NCBI GenBank assembly: GCA_002356515.1
Contig: AP017605.1
Span: forward strand, 7,487,020 to 7,551,019
Reading direction: 5' to 3'
Length of the DNA stretch: 64,000 nucleotides
Source of the DNA: Mesorhizobium loti
GTDB lineage: Bacteria > Pseudomonadota > Alphaproteobacteria > Rhizobiales > Rhizobiaceae
Below are positions 27,015-35,473 of the stretch, piece by piece; the first letter of the stretch is position 1, and every line of letters starts with the position of its first letter. The position numbers and the translations under genes were made by a program. Below the pieces are notes generated by a model, which worked only from the letters and a program-made list of their open reading frames with translations, was not told where the DNA came from and made no database searches.

Positions 27015-27260
27015 ATGCTCAAGAAGATCGCCTTCGCCGCCGTGCTGTTCCAGGTTGCCGTTTTCTCGGCTCTGATAACGCAGACGGTTCTTTTCGCATC
27101 CACAGCGACTGAAGCGGCCGACGTGCAGCACGGCCAACCCGTTGCCGTCACCGACAAGGAATGCGCCGCCGCGACGTGGCCGAACATTCCGGATCGATGT
27201 CTGGAGCGGGTTGAGGCGCGCAACTCTATTACGACACTGGTGCTGGCGGCCGGGCAATAG
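27015..27260 (+). CDS. small exported protein, 81 aa
   Basis: Starts MLKKIAFAAVLFQVAVFSALI, a signal peptide or N-terminal anchor, followed by a short mature part with two cysteines in DKECAAATWPNIPDRCLE. The pattern C-x4-WP-x-IP-x-x-CL recurs in small rhizobial exported proteins of unknown function. The later ATG (27015) fits the signal peptide better than the one at 26973, which would add 14 neutral residues. The cysteines could form a disulfide in the periplasm. Confidence 0.6.
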   Translation: MLKKIAFAAVLFQVAVFSALITQTVLFASTATEAADVQHGQPVAVTDKECAAATWPNIPDRCLERVEARNSITTLVLAAGQ

Positions 27261-27434
27261 AGCAACGCTGCCTGGGGCCATCAGGAATTATTTCGTGATC
27301 CGCCGAGGTTGGAACCTTAGCGCACACCGAGCGTTCGGGGCCTTGTATTCGCGGAGCCTCATAAAAGGCAATGTGCGGGCCGGCGAATGGGCGGGGCAAA
27401 ACAAGCGCGGGTTGGGGGAGGAGAAAACGAGGCC

Positions 27435-27656
27435 ATGTCGAAACGTGAAATTGGAACGTCCCCTGCCTTGGGGCGGCGTATTGCTGAACTCAAGGCCAGA
27501 ATGCAGCATGCCGAAATTTCCGATTATGAGATGAAGACCTTCCACAAGGTCGCAGCCATCATGGGGGCAAGCGACGGGTCCCTACGACTGGATGCTGACG
27601 ACCTGATCGCGGCATCCTTCGTCGTCGAGGCGGGTGAATCGGCGTCCAGCCGTTGA
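27435..27656 (+). CDS. hypothetical protein, 73 aa
   Basis: Not recognised. Short soluble protein starting MSKREIGTSPALGRRIAELK, mostly helical in appearance, with a charged middle (QHAEISDYEMKTFHKVAAIM). GAGGAG lies ten to fifteen bases before the ATG at 27435. It lies alone between the small exported protein and the diguanylate cyclase; nothing in the sequence suggests enzymatic activity. Confidence 0.5.
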   Translation: MSKREIGTSPALGRRIAELKARMQHAEISDYEMKTFHKVAAIMGASDGSLRLDADDLIAASFVVEAGESASSR

Positions 27657-27836
27657 CACCAGGGATTCCCTGCGTTGCAATCCAGTGAACGAGCTTGCTT
27701 TTATCGCCGGAGCACGGCCGCCTATTGGGCGAGCATGCTCCGGCTTCCGCTCATCTGATCTCGAATTGAAGGAAAGTCTTATCATTTTGTTTGCGTTGGT
27801 ACGTCATAGTAGTGACGGCTAACGGAGTGGAACGCA

Positions 27837-28628
27837 ATGAAGCTCGATCTGTCGCCGACGAGCTGGGGCAGGGTGATCGCTGTCACCGCTGCCAGTACGG
27901 CATTCTTCATCGCCGTGGCGTTTTTCGTCGACTCGTTCAATTTCCCCTATCTCTCGCCCGAGGCTGTCTGGCGCGCGCAAATGACAGATCTGATGCTGCC
28001 CCTGGTGCTGGGCGGGTCGTTTCTGTTTTTCCTGATGTGGAAGATCCGCCAGCTGGCCATAGCCCAGCGTGACCTCAGCGTCATCGCGGCGACCGACAGC
28101 CTGACGGCGGTGCTGAACCGCGGTGCCTTCTCGATGCTGGTCGAGGCCTATCTCGAGCAGACCCGCAAGCAGGAGGATACCCGCTCTGGCGCTCTGCTGA
28201 TCATCGACGCCGACCATTTCAAGTCGATCAACGACCGCCTCGGCCATGACTGCGGCGACCAGGCGCTCAAGCTGATCGCGCAGGCGATCAAGGGACAGCT
28301 GCGCGGCAGCGATATCGTCGGCCGCATCGGCGGCGAGGAGTTTGGCGTGTTTCTTCCCGGTGTCGACCCCTCGCAATCCTGGCTGGTTGCCGAAAGCATC
28401 CGCCGGCGAATTCGCGAAATGGACTTTTCGCCCGGCGGCCGCGCCTGTCCGCTTTCCGTCTCGATCGGCGGCACCAGCTTCAGCGGGCCGACGACTTACG
28501 AGGCGATATTCTCCGCCGCCGACAGACGGCTCTATGCCGCCAAGTCGAATGGACGCGATCAGGTCAGCTTCGACCCGACGGAAGCCGCCTCGCAGGTGCC
28601 CCAGCCCAGCGTCGCCACGGTGCATTGA
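27837..28628 (+). CDS. membrane-anchored diguanylate cyclase (GGDEF), 263 aa
   Basis: Two N-terminal membrane helices (residues about 13-32 and 52-69) with a short periplasmic loop, then a GGDEF domain beginning ATDSLTAVLNRGAF near residue 85. The active-site motif is GGEEF at 165-169 and the inhibitory I-site RxxD (RGSD) is at 156-159, the canonical five residues upstream, so product feedback inhibition is expected. It should make cyclic di-GMP from two GTP. No EAL domain is present and there is no recognisable sensory domain beyond the short membrane part. Confidence 0.92.
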   Translation: MKLDLSPTSWGRVIAVTAASTAFFIAVAFFVDSFNFPYLSPEAVWRAQMTDLMLPLVLGGSFLFFLMWKIRQLAIAQRDLSVIAATDSLTAVLNRGAFSMLVEAYLEQTRKQEDTRSGALLIIDADHFKSINDRLGHDCGDQALKLIAQAIKGQLRGSDIVGRIGGEEFGVFLPGVDPSQSWLVAESIRRRIREMDFSPGGRACPLSVSIGGTSFSGPTTYEAIFSAADRRLYAAKSNGRDQVSFDPTEAASQVPQPSVATVH

Positions 28629-28731
28629 CCGCTGCCTTGCTGCGCGCGATGGCTGACGTCGACCGCTTTCCTTGACGCTTTCTTGCCGGTGTGCTTCCTC
28701 CGCATCCAGGCCGCCCAGGTAAGCGCTACGC

Positions 28732-29694
28732 ATGATCCATTTGTTCAACGGCTTTCAGAACCCGTTTGGCGGCAGCGAGCGCGAAACCCTGGACCTGTAC
28801 CGGCTGTTGAGTGCCGACTCGCCTGTGCGTCTCTGGGCAACCTCATCGCGCGTCTCCGACGAGCTCATGCGACAGTTTCCTGTTCGCCGTGTCTCGCCGG
28901 CAACGCGCGACGTGCCGGACGGCGGCACCTATGTTTTCCTCGGTGCGCATTGGCGCAACAAAATCTGGCCTTACCTGATCGCGCGGCCGCGCCGACTGAT
29001 CTATGTCTTCAACACCTTTCACCCGAAGATCATCGCGCTGACGACGCGCATGCCGCGCCTGCTGGGCTGGCCGGACGCCGAACTGGTGCTGATCTCCGAC
29101 TTTCAGAAGCGCATGCTGCAGGTCGAAGGCGTCGTGCATCCGTCACCGATCGATATCGAACGTTTCTCACCACGGCCGGCAAGGCCGGATCGGCCGTTCA
29201 CAGTGGGGCGGCTGAGCCGCGATACGGCAGACAAGCATCATGCCGACGACGTTGCGCTCTACGAAGCCTTGCTGGCCGATGGCGTTGCGGTGCGGATCCA
29301 GGGTGGGATGCCGCTCAAGGACAGGCTCGCGCCGCATCCGCAACTCGAACTCCTGCCGCAGGGCCAATTTCCCGCCGAACAATTCCTGCCGACGCTCGAC
29401 GTCTTCTACTATCGCACCGGCTCGCATGTGGAGACATTCGGCCGCGTCGTGTTCGAGGCGATGGCCTGCGGTTTGCCCGTGGTCTGCCATTCGCATGGTG
29501 GCTATGCCGACCACATCAGCCATGGCGAAAACGGTTTTCTGTTCGAGACGACGCAACAGGCGGCGCGGATCCTGGCCGAGCTCAAAGCCGATCCGGCGCT
29601 GCGAGCGAGAGTGGGCGACAAGGCGCGGCAGACCGTCGAGCAGCTGTTTTCGCCACAGGCATTGCGGCAGCGGCTGGATTTCTATCGGCGTTAG
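28732..29694 (+). CDS. glycosyltransferase, GT-B fold (GT4-like), 320 aa
   Basis: Begins MIHLFNGFQNPFGGSERETL, with the nucleotide-sugar acceptor start of GT-B enzymes, has FTVGRLSRDTADKHHADD (donor-domain start), and the E-x7-E type motif in FGRVVFEAMACGLPVV followed by HGGYADHI and GENGFLF. These place it among GT4-type retaining glycosyltransferases acting in the cytoplasm. Donor and acceptor are unknown. It has no polysaccharide gene neighbours, so it may decorate a lipid or surface glycan made elsewhere. Confidence 0.85.
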   Translation: MIHLFNGFQNPFGGSERETLDLYRLLSADSPVRLWATSSRVSDELMRQFPVRRVSPATRDVPDGGTYVFLGAHWRNKIWPYLIARPRRLIYVFNTFHPKIIALTTRMPRLLGWPDAELVLISDFQKRMLQVEGVVHPSPIDIERFSPRPARPDRPFTVGRLSRDTADKHHADDVALYEALLADGVAVRIQGGMPLKDRLAPHPQLELLPQGQFPAEQFLPTLDVFYYRTGSHVETFGRVVFEAMACGLPVVCHSHGGYADHISHGENGFLFETTQQAARILAELKADPALRARVGDKARQTVEQLFSPQALRQRLDFYRR

Positions 29695-29826
29695 CGATAC
29701 CGACCTGCGGAACCACGGTTTGCTCACCCCGTTTGTCATCGACCTCGACATCGCCAAAGCTGACATGCAAAAGAACCATCGGGCGGACCGCATCGGTGCC
29801 ACCAGGTCGAGCGGGGCTCCTTACCA

Positions 29827-31053
29827 ATGACATTGATGGGCGCGGCGGCGCTGCTGATCCTGGTCCTGACCTATGCCGGCGTCGCTATCGGCCGCATCCC
29901 TGGCCTGCGTCTCGACCGGGCGGGGATTGCGCTGCTTGGCGGCGCGGCGATGATCGCCATTGGCGCGATCAGCATGGAGGATGCCTACCGCGCCATCAAT
30001 TTCGACACCATCACGCTTCTGCTCGGCATGATGATCGTGGTGGCGCATCTGAAGGTCTCCGGTGCCTTTCGTGGCCTTGGCGCCATCGCCATCGAACATG
30101 CGCATGCGCCGTTCATGCTGCTGGTAATGGTGACGCTGCTGACCGGCGTGCTATCGGCCTTCCTGGTCAATGATGCCATCTGCCTGGTCATGGCGCCGAT
30201 CGTCGTGCATGTCACCCGCGTCATCAACCGCAATCCGATCCCCTATCTGATCGCCACCGCCACCGCGTCGAACTGCGGTAGCGTCGCCACTATCACCGGC
30301 AATCCGCAGAACATGGTCATCGGCACGCTGTCGGGCATCTCCTATCCCGCCTTTTCGGCGGCACTCGCGCCGGTCGCCCTGTTCGGCCTCGTCGCGGTCA
30401 TCGTCATCGTGCGCATCGTCTATCGCGCCGAATTCACCCGCACCGCCGAATTGACGCCGCATGTCTCGCGCGGCCGCATGCATCGCGGCCAGGTGCTGAA
30501 GGCCGTGATCGTCTGCATCGGACTGGCCATCGCCTTCTTCGCCGGCGTCCCCGTTGCCAAGGCCGCGTTGATCGGCGGCGCCATTCTTCTGCTCACCCGC
30601 GCCATCAAGCCGGATCGCATCTACCGTGAGATCGATGGGCCGCTGCTGTTCATGTTCGCCGGTCTGTTCGTGGTGGTTGCCGGCGCTGAAAGGACGCTGC
30701 TGACGCCTGATCTCATCGCTTCGGCCAAGAATCTCGGCCTGGACGACGTCTGGCGCCTGTCGGGTTTCACCGCAGTGCTTTCCAACATCATGAGCAATGT
30801 GCCGGCCGTGCTGGCGCTGAGACCGTTCATACCCGGTCTGGAAAACCCCGAACGGGCCTGGCTGGTGGTGGCGATGAGTTCCACGCTCGCCGGCAATTTC
30901 ACGCTGCTCGGCTCGGTCGCCAACCTGATCGTCGCCGAGCAGTCCAAGACTGCCGGCACGCCCTTGTCCTTCGGTGCCTTCTTCAAGGTCGGCCTGCCGC
31001 TGACGCTGATCACGCTCGTGGTCGGCACGGCGTGGCTGGCGCTTGGGTTCTAG
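29827..31053 (+). CDS. SLC13/ArsB-like anion transporter, 408 aa
   Basis: Integral membrane protein of the ion-transporter superfamily with ten or more hydrophobic helices. Family marks are ITLLLGMMIVVAHLKVSGAF, FLVNDAICLVMAPIVV, the substrate-site type loop ATASNCGSVATITGNPQNM and, near the end, STLAGNFTLLGSVANLIVAE, the two SNT/GNF-type clamshell repeats. It probably moves a di- or tricarboxylate, sulfate or a similar anion with a cation. The ATG at 29827 is used. It precedes a TPR protein by 16 bases. Confidence 0.85.
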   Translation: MTLMGAAALLILVLTYAGVAIGRIPGLRLDRAGIALLGGAAMIAIGAISMEDAYRAINFDTITLLLGMMIVVAHLKVSGAFRGLGAIAIEHAHAPFMLLVMVTLLTGVLSAFLVNDAICLVMAPIVVHVTRVINRNPIPYLIATATASNCGSVATITGNPQNMVIGTLSGISYPAFSAALAPVALFGLVAVIVIVRIVYRAEFTRTAELTPHVSRGRMHRGQVLKAVIVCIGLAIAFFAGVPVAKAALIGGAILLLTRAIKPDRIYREIDGPLLFMFAGLFVVVAGAERTLLTPDLIASAKNLGLDDVWRLSGFTAVLSNIMSNVPAVLALRPFIPGLENPERAWLVVAMSSTLAGNFTLLGSVANLIVAEQSKTAGTPLSFGAFFKVGLPLTLITLVVGTAWLALGF

Positions 31054-31069
31054 AGGGAGCGGCAAAGCA

Positions 31070-31939
31070 ATGGTGAACACCAATCAAGGTGAAAGCGGAG
31101 ATCTGATTCGCCGGGCTGTGGCCGCTTTCAATTCCGGCAATCATGACCAGGCAGTGGATCTGTGCGAGTTGGGCCTAAAGCAGCGTCCGGGCGATTCGGC
31201 GCTTTGCCATCTGATGGCCGCGGTCCTCTTCGCGAGGGCCGACTTGCCGGAGGCTCGTGCGCGCATCGAAGCGAGCCTTGCCGCTCGTCCGGACAATGTA
31301 CCAGCCTTGATTCTCGCGTGCCGGATTGCCCGGGCCCAAGGCAGGCTCGAAGCGGCGTTGCAGCATCTGGACCGCGCGGCAAGGCAATCATCGCAGGCGG
31401 AGATCCTGCTCGAGCGGGCACGTACCCTCGATCAGGCAGGTGATGCCTCGGCGGCTGGTGTGTGCTGGACACTTGTCTTGCAAAGGGAGCCGAAATCCAA
31501 GGAGGCAATGGCACGCCTGGGGCATTTTGCGTGGGAACGCGGAGAGTCTCTGGAGGCGGAAGCCTTCCTCGAACGCGCCGTCGCTGGCGGTGGGCATCCG
31601 GCTGCCTGGTTCGACCTCGGACTGGTGCGTCAGGACATGCGCAAATTCGGTAGCGCCGCCGAAGCCTACCGACGCGTGCTTGAGATGAGCCCGGACGCAC
31701 CGGAGGCTGCCGTCAATCTGGGCGTCGTCTTGCAAGAAACCGGCGACCTCGACGGGGCTATGGCGGCGTATTCGATGGCCTATCGTCTGCGCCCATCCAC
31801 GTTCGGCGTGATCGCCATGGCACTCACATCGGCGTCGAGCGGCAGGCTGTGGCTCGATGAAGAGGCGCTGCGTCGATCACTCGCCAGTGGTGCGCCCCCG
31901 CCTGGCGCGAAACCGCTTGCGGTAGACGCCGGGCGTTGA
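31070..31939 (+). CDS. tetratricopeptide-repeat protein, 289 aa
   Basis: A soluble chain made of about six or seven TPR-like helical pairs, for example AVAAFNSGNHDQAVDLCELG, AWFDLGLVRQDMRKFGSAAE and AAVNLGVVLQETGDLDGAMA, each with the W/L/G/Y/A/P spacing of the repeat. No signal peptide or catalytic motif is visible, so a scaffold role is likely. A GAGGGAG sequence precedes the ATG at 31070. The 3' end overlaps the convergent hypothetical gene by 63 bases. Confidence 0.8.
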   Translation: MVNTNQGESGDLIRRAVAAFNSGNHDQAVDLCELGLKQRPGDSALCHLMAAVLFARADLPEARARIEASLAARPDNVPALILACRIARAQGRLEAALQHLDRAARQSSQAEILLERARTLDQAGDASAAGVCWTLVLQREPKSKEAMARLGHFAWERGESLEAEAFLERAVAGGGHPAAWFDLGLVRQDMRKFGSAAEAYRRVLEMSPDAPEAAVNLGVVLQETGDLDGAMAAYSMAYRLRPSTFGVIAMALTSASSGRLWLDEEALRRSLASGAPPPGAKPLAVDAGR

Positions 31940-32593
31940 CAGGACATCCGCGACCGTCTGCGCATAGGATGCCTGCCGCTTCTCGTCGAACACCTCGTAC
32001 TCCAGCTGTGGCGCGGCGCGCGGAACCGCAAAGCACTGTGCGACAGGAGTTCCTTTCCGGAGCACGCCGGAGAATTCGGGCTCCGTCCAGATCGCCGGGA
32101 AATTGATGCCGCCGTCGCTGAACCGGTCGGAATCCACAAGTCCCGTCACCAGCCTGAACGGAAGATCCTGGCGATTGACAGGATGTGTCGCGAACAGCGA
32201 CCAGCCATCCTCGACCTCGATGGTCCAGAAGCTGTTGAATTTGAGGGCGGCTTGGCTGGGCGTGGCAAACGGGCTTCCGGCGAGCTGCCCCGGCGTGTGG
32301 AAGCTCAATGGCGCTCTGGGGTGGTTCCGCGTGACCGGTTCTGGAATTTGCCAATCCCAGGAAAAAGTGCCCTTGTCGACGACGACGTCGCACGGCAGCA
32401 GGACCATGAAGCCATAGGTCATCGCATCGACAACGGGTGGGCACTGCTTGAGCGTGCGAATGTCACGGCCGTGGATCGCCGAATAGGCGGTGGCGGGCAT
32501 GGCGCGCAGCCATTCCGGTAGAGCGCCCCGCGCCGGGATCGGGCGCGGCAAATGCTCAAACAACATTGGATCACATCGAAAGATGACACGCAT
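31877..32593 (-). CDS. conserved hypothetical protein, 238 aa
   Basis: Starts MRVIFRCDPMLFEHLPRPIP with AGGAGG five bases before the ATG at 32593, which excludes the longer frame. Conserved-looking blocks are LKQCPPVVDAMTYGFMVLLP, FNSFWTIEVEDGWSLFATHP and GGINFPAIWTEPEFSGVLRK, followed by GTPVAQCFAVPR. The blocks resemble uncharacterised proteins of the DUF6065 kind, but the match was not verified. No signal peptide. Its last 63 bases overlap the convergent TPR gene. The function is not known. Confidence 0.65.
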   Translation of the reverse strand: MRVIFRCDPMLFEHLPRPIPARGALPEWLRAMPATAYSAIHGRDIRTLKQCPPVVDAMTYGFMVLLPCDVVVDKGTFSWDWQIPEPVTRNHPRAPLSFHTPGQLAGSPFATPSQAALKFNSFWTIEVEDGWSLFATHPVNRQDLPFRLVTGLVDSDRFSDGGINFPAIWTEPEFSGVLRKGTPVAQCFAVPRAAPQLEYEVFDEKRQASYAQTVADVLSTPGVYRKRFRARRGRTTGE

Positions 32594-32650
32594 CGCCGCC
32601 TCCTGGCATTGCGATACCATGCTTGCCGGCCACGCTCCAAGCGCGGTTGG

Positions 32651-33235
32651 TCAGTCCTTGTTCCGGCATCTCGCCCCAACAAGCGTGGCAGCGGCTCGTC
32701 CTCCTGCTTCGATGTAGTCGGGATTGCGATGGATCAGCATGATCGAAAAGCAGCCGTCGATCAGCAGCACGATCTCGCGGGCCAAGGCTTGCGGCTGCTC
32801 AATATCAAACCGGGACAATTCACCCGCCAGCCATGTCTCGAAATTCGACTTGTGGCGTGATCCGACCTTCACCGCCGGATGGCCGGGCATCGAAGCGAGT
32901 TCCGCGGCCGTACGCAGAAAACCGCACCCCTTCCATTTCGGATGGCGCGCAACCCGCGCCAGATTGCTGAAGATCGCTTCGACCTTGCGGTCCGCGCCGC
33001 CCTCCGCGGCATCAAACCAACTGGCCAGCTGCCGCAGATTGGGCTGGTCGCGGCCGTCGAGATAGGCGGCGATGAGGTCGTCCTTGCTCTTGAAGTGATA
33101 GTAAAGCGTGCGCTTGGTGAGGCCTGCCTTTTCGGCAACGGCATCGACGCTGACACGACCGATTCCCTCGGCATAGAACAGCTTCGTCGCGGCATCGACG
33201 ATGCGTTTGCGGGTCGGGCTGGCGGCTTCAGGCAT
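32651..33235 (-). CDS. TetR-family transcriptional regulator, 194 aa
   Basis: TetR helix-turn-helix at the N-terminus: RKRIVDAATKLFYAEGIGRV, then VDAVAEKAGLTKRTLYYHFK with the diagnostic LYYHF. The C-terminal half is the ligand-binding domain with WKGCGFLRTAAELA, seen in TetR members of the AcrR branch. The ATG at 33235 gives the usual seven or eight residues before the first helix. The gene is divergent from an enoyl-CoA hydratase gene, with a symmetric operator between them, so it is likely an autorepressor and controls that enzyme. Confidence 0.92.
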   Translation of the reverse strand: MPEAASPTRKRIVDAATKLFYAEGIGRVSVDAVAEKAGLTKRTLYYHFKSKDDLIAAYLDGRDQPNLRQLASWFDAAEGGADRKVEAIFSNLARVARHPKWKGCGFLRTAAELASMPGHPAVKVGSRHKSNFETWLAGELSRFDIEQPQALAREIVLLIDGCFSIMLIHRNPDYIEAGGRAAATLVGARCRNKD

Positions 33236-33242
33236 GGAGCAT

Positions 33243-33264
33243 GTATACCGACTAGTGAATATAC
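33243..33264. promoter_or_regulatory. TetR operator candidate
   Basis: GTATA (33243-33247) and TATAC (33260-33264) are placed symmetrically around ACTAGT (33251-33256), giving a 22-base dyad between the TetR and enoyl-CoA hydratase starts. Its size and position fit a TetR dimer site. Confidence 0.6.
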
Positions 33265-33314
33265 ACGCAATCGAAAGCATGATCCCTTTCCGTCGTATCT
33301 GGAAAGGAAGAACA

Positions 33315-34190
33315 ATGGCCGATCTTGTCCTGAACGAGACCCGTGACGGGGTGAGCGTCCTCACCCTCAACCGCCCGGAAAAGCTCAACGCGCTGAACTA
33401 TGCCCTGATCGATCGCCTGCTCGCGGTCCTCGACGACGTTGAAGTCGATGGCAGCATACGGGCTGTCATCCTCACCGGAGCAGGGGAGCGGGCGTTTTCG
33501 GCGGGTGGCGATATCCACGAATTCTCGGCGAGCGTGGCTCGCGGTGCAGATGTGGCGGTGCGCGACTTCGTCCTGCGCGGCCAGCGGCTGACGGCAAGGC
33601 TTGAAGCCTTCCGCAAGCCCGTCATCGCCGCGGTCAACGGGATTGCCTTCGGTGGCGGCTGCGAGATCACCGAGGCCGTGCCGTTGGCGATCGCCAGCGA
33701 CCGTGCGCTGTTCGCCAAGCCGGAGATCAACCTTGCAATGCCGCCGACCTTCGGCGGCACGCAGCGCCTGCCGCGGCTCGCCGGGCGTAAGCGCGCGCTC
33801 GAACTGCTTTTGACGGGCGACTGGTTTCCGCCGCCGCGGGCGCTCGAACTTGGTCTTGTCAATCAGGTCGTGCCGCATAGTGATCTGATGCCGGCGGCGC
33901 ACGATCTTGCCCGCCGCATCATCACGCATTCGCCGGCAGCGCTCGCCAGCATCCTCACAGCCGTAGCGCGTGGCATCAACCTCAGCATCGCCGATGGGCT
34001 GCTGGTCGAGGCCGAGCAGTTCGCCCGCATGGCCCCGACTGCCGATCTCAGGGAAGGGCTTGGCGCCTGGATCGAGCGGCGCAAGCCCAGCTATGACGGC
34101 TCCTGGACGCACATCGCAAGGCCGGACGAGGCAAGGCGCGCCTCACTGCGGCTCGACCGGGCGGCGGGTCAGGGCAAAGCCTCGAGGTGA
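33315..34190 (+). CDS. enoyl-CoA hydratase/isomerase-family protein, 291 aa
   Basis: Crotonase fold: LNRPEKLNALNYALIDRLL at the start, the oxyanion hole in GERAFSAGGDIHEF, the second in AAVNGIAFGGGCEI, and a Glu in the active-site helix, with LALPEVNLG-like KPEINLAMPPTFGGTQRLPR (split as KPEINLAMPP and FGGTQRLPR). It hydrates or isomerises an enoyl-CoA in the cytoplasm. A GGAAGAACA sequence precedes the ATG at 33315. The divergent TetR regulator probably controls it. The substrate is unknown; no other beta-oxidation gene is adjacent. Confidence 0.88.
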   Translation: MADLVLNETRDGVSVLTLNRPEKLNALNYALIDRLLAVLDDVEVDGSIRAVILTGAGERAFSAGGDIHEFSASVARGADVAVRDFVLRGQRLTARLEAFRKPVIAAVNGIAFGGGCEITEAVPLAIASDRALFAKPEINLAMPPTFGGTQRLPRLAGRKRALELLLTGDWFPPPRALELGLVNQVVPHSDLMPAAHDLARRIITHSPAALASILTAVARGINLSIADGLLVEAEQFARMAPTADLREGLGAWIERRKPSYDGSWTHIARPDEARRASLRLDRAAGQGKASR

Positions 34191-34228
34191 CTCGTCATCT
34201 CGGGCGCAACGTCGCTGTCTGACGGCCG

Positions 34229-34540
34229 TCACTTCGCCCTGACGATGAACCCCAATTGCCCCAGCACTTTCACCGCGCCGCTCTTGCCGCCTTCGAAGTC
34301 GCCGGAGGCCAGCCTTTTGCCGGTGGCGAATTCGTAGGCGGTGCCGAGGATCGCTTTCGGCGGATAGACGCGGGTTTCCGCGACCAGTTCGTAGGTCGTG
34401 GTCGGGGCAAATCCGTGTTCGGCGAAAAAGCGCTCAGGCCCCAGCCGGTCGTATTCTTCCATCGCCCGCGCTACGTGGGCGCGGGTCACGCTGTTCCAGG
34501 CAATCATGGTGCCGGTGACGATGGCGACGGAGTTCGACAT
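34229..34540 (-). CDS. stand-alone ScoMcrA-type N-terminal head-domain protein, 103 aa
   Basis: The core VTRAHVARAMEEYDRLGPER, FFAEHGFAPTTTYELV, YPPKAILGTAYEFATGKRL and a closing FEGGKSGAVKVLGQLGFIV matches the N-terminal head domain of ScoMcrA, a Streptomyces enzyme that cleaves modified DNA. There the head precedes SRA, sulfur-recognition and HNH domains; here it is the whole protein. It is soluble and has no nuclease motif. It shares strand with two alpha/beta hydrolase genes and starts 21 bases after one of them. It could bind modified DNA or a partner protein, or have another role altogether; this is inference. Confidence 0.7.
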   Translation of the reverse strand: MSNSVAIVTGTMIAWNSVTRAHVARAMEEYDRLGPERFFAEHGFAPTTTYELVAETRVYPPKAILGTAYEFATGKRLASGDFEGGKSGAVKVLGQLGFIVRAK

Positions 34541-34561
34541 GGCAAGTCTCCTGTTTTCAGA

Positions 34562-35404
34562 TCAGGGCAGGAAGTCGAGGATCGCCTTGGCGATCTCGCT
34601 GGCATGCGTTTCCAGCGCGAAATGGCCGGTGTCGAGGAAACGCACCACCGCGTCCGGCATGTCGCGCTTGAACGCATCGGCGCCGGGCGGCAGGAAGAAT
34701 GGGTCGTTCTTGCCCCACACCGCCAGGAACGGCGGCTTGTGGGTGCGGAAATAGGACTGGAAGGCGGGGTAGAGGGCGACATTGCTCTTGTAGTCGCCGA
34801 ACAGGTCGAGCTGTACTTCCTCGGCGTCCGGCCGGCCGAAATAGAAGCTGTCCAGCGAATAGCCGTCGGGCGAGACCAGGTCCGCCGGCGCGCCATGCGT
34901 GTACTGCCAGGCGATCGCGTCCGGCTTGAAGGCAGGGCGCAGCGCCTCGCGGTTGGCCGGCGAGGGGTCGCGCCAATAGGCGCGGATCGGATTCCAGTCC
35001 TCGCCGAGCCCTTCCTCATAGGCGTTGCCGTTCTGCGAGATGATCGCGCTGATGCGCTCCGGGTGCTTCACCGCCAGCCGGAAACCGGTCGGCGCGCCAT
35101 AGTCGAACACGTAGAGCGCATAGCGGTCGAAGCCGACCACTTCGGTGAAACGGTCGATGATTTCGGCAATGTGGTCGAACGTATAAGCAAACGTCTCGCG
35201 CGGCGGCATGTCGGAACGGCCAAATCCCGGCAGATCGGGTGCGACGATGTGGAAGCGGCCGGCAAGCAGCGGAATGAGGTCGCGGAACATATGGCTCGAG
35301 CTCGGGAAGCCGTGCAGCAGCAGCAGTTTCGGCGCGCCCGGTGTCCCGGCCTCGCGATAGAAGATGTTGAAGCCGTCGACATCGGCGTTGCGATAGGCGG
35401 TCAT
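34562..35404 (-). CDS. alpha/beta hydrolase, haloalkane dehalogenase-like, 280 aa
   Basis: The canonical fold is visible: HGFPSSSHMFRDL (oxyanion loop, residues 31-43), PDLPGFGRSD, and the nucleophile elbow VFDYGAPTG, with Asp101 as nucleophile instead of Ser. The acid is probably Asp234 in WGKNDPFF and the base His261 in DTGHFAL. An aspartate nucleophile is characteristic of haloalkane dehalogenases and epoxide hydrolases, so hydrolysis of a C-halogen or epoxide bond is more likely than of an ester. It is part of a small set with the head-domain protein and a second hydrolase, divergent from a CGNR zinc-finger protein. Confidence 0.85.
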   Translation of the reverse strand: MTAYRNADVDGFNIFYREAGTPGAPKLLLLHGFPSSSHMFRDLIPLLAGRFHIVAPDLPGFGRSDMPPRETFAYTFDHIAEIIDRFTEVVGFDRYALYVFDYGAPTGFRLAVKHPERISAIISQNGNAYEEGLGEDWNPIRAYWRDPSPANREALRPAFKPDAIAWQYTHGAPADLVSPDGYSLDSFYFGRPDAEEVQLDLFGDYKSNVALYPAFQSYFRTHKPPFLAVWGKNDPFFLPPGADAFKRDMPDAVVRFLDTGHFALETHASEIAKAILDFLP

Positions 35405-35473
35405 GGTGCTCTCCGTTGCTGTAACCGAAAAATCGGCATTGGGAAGGTTATTGCGATTGAAGGCGGCTCAGGC

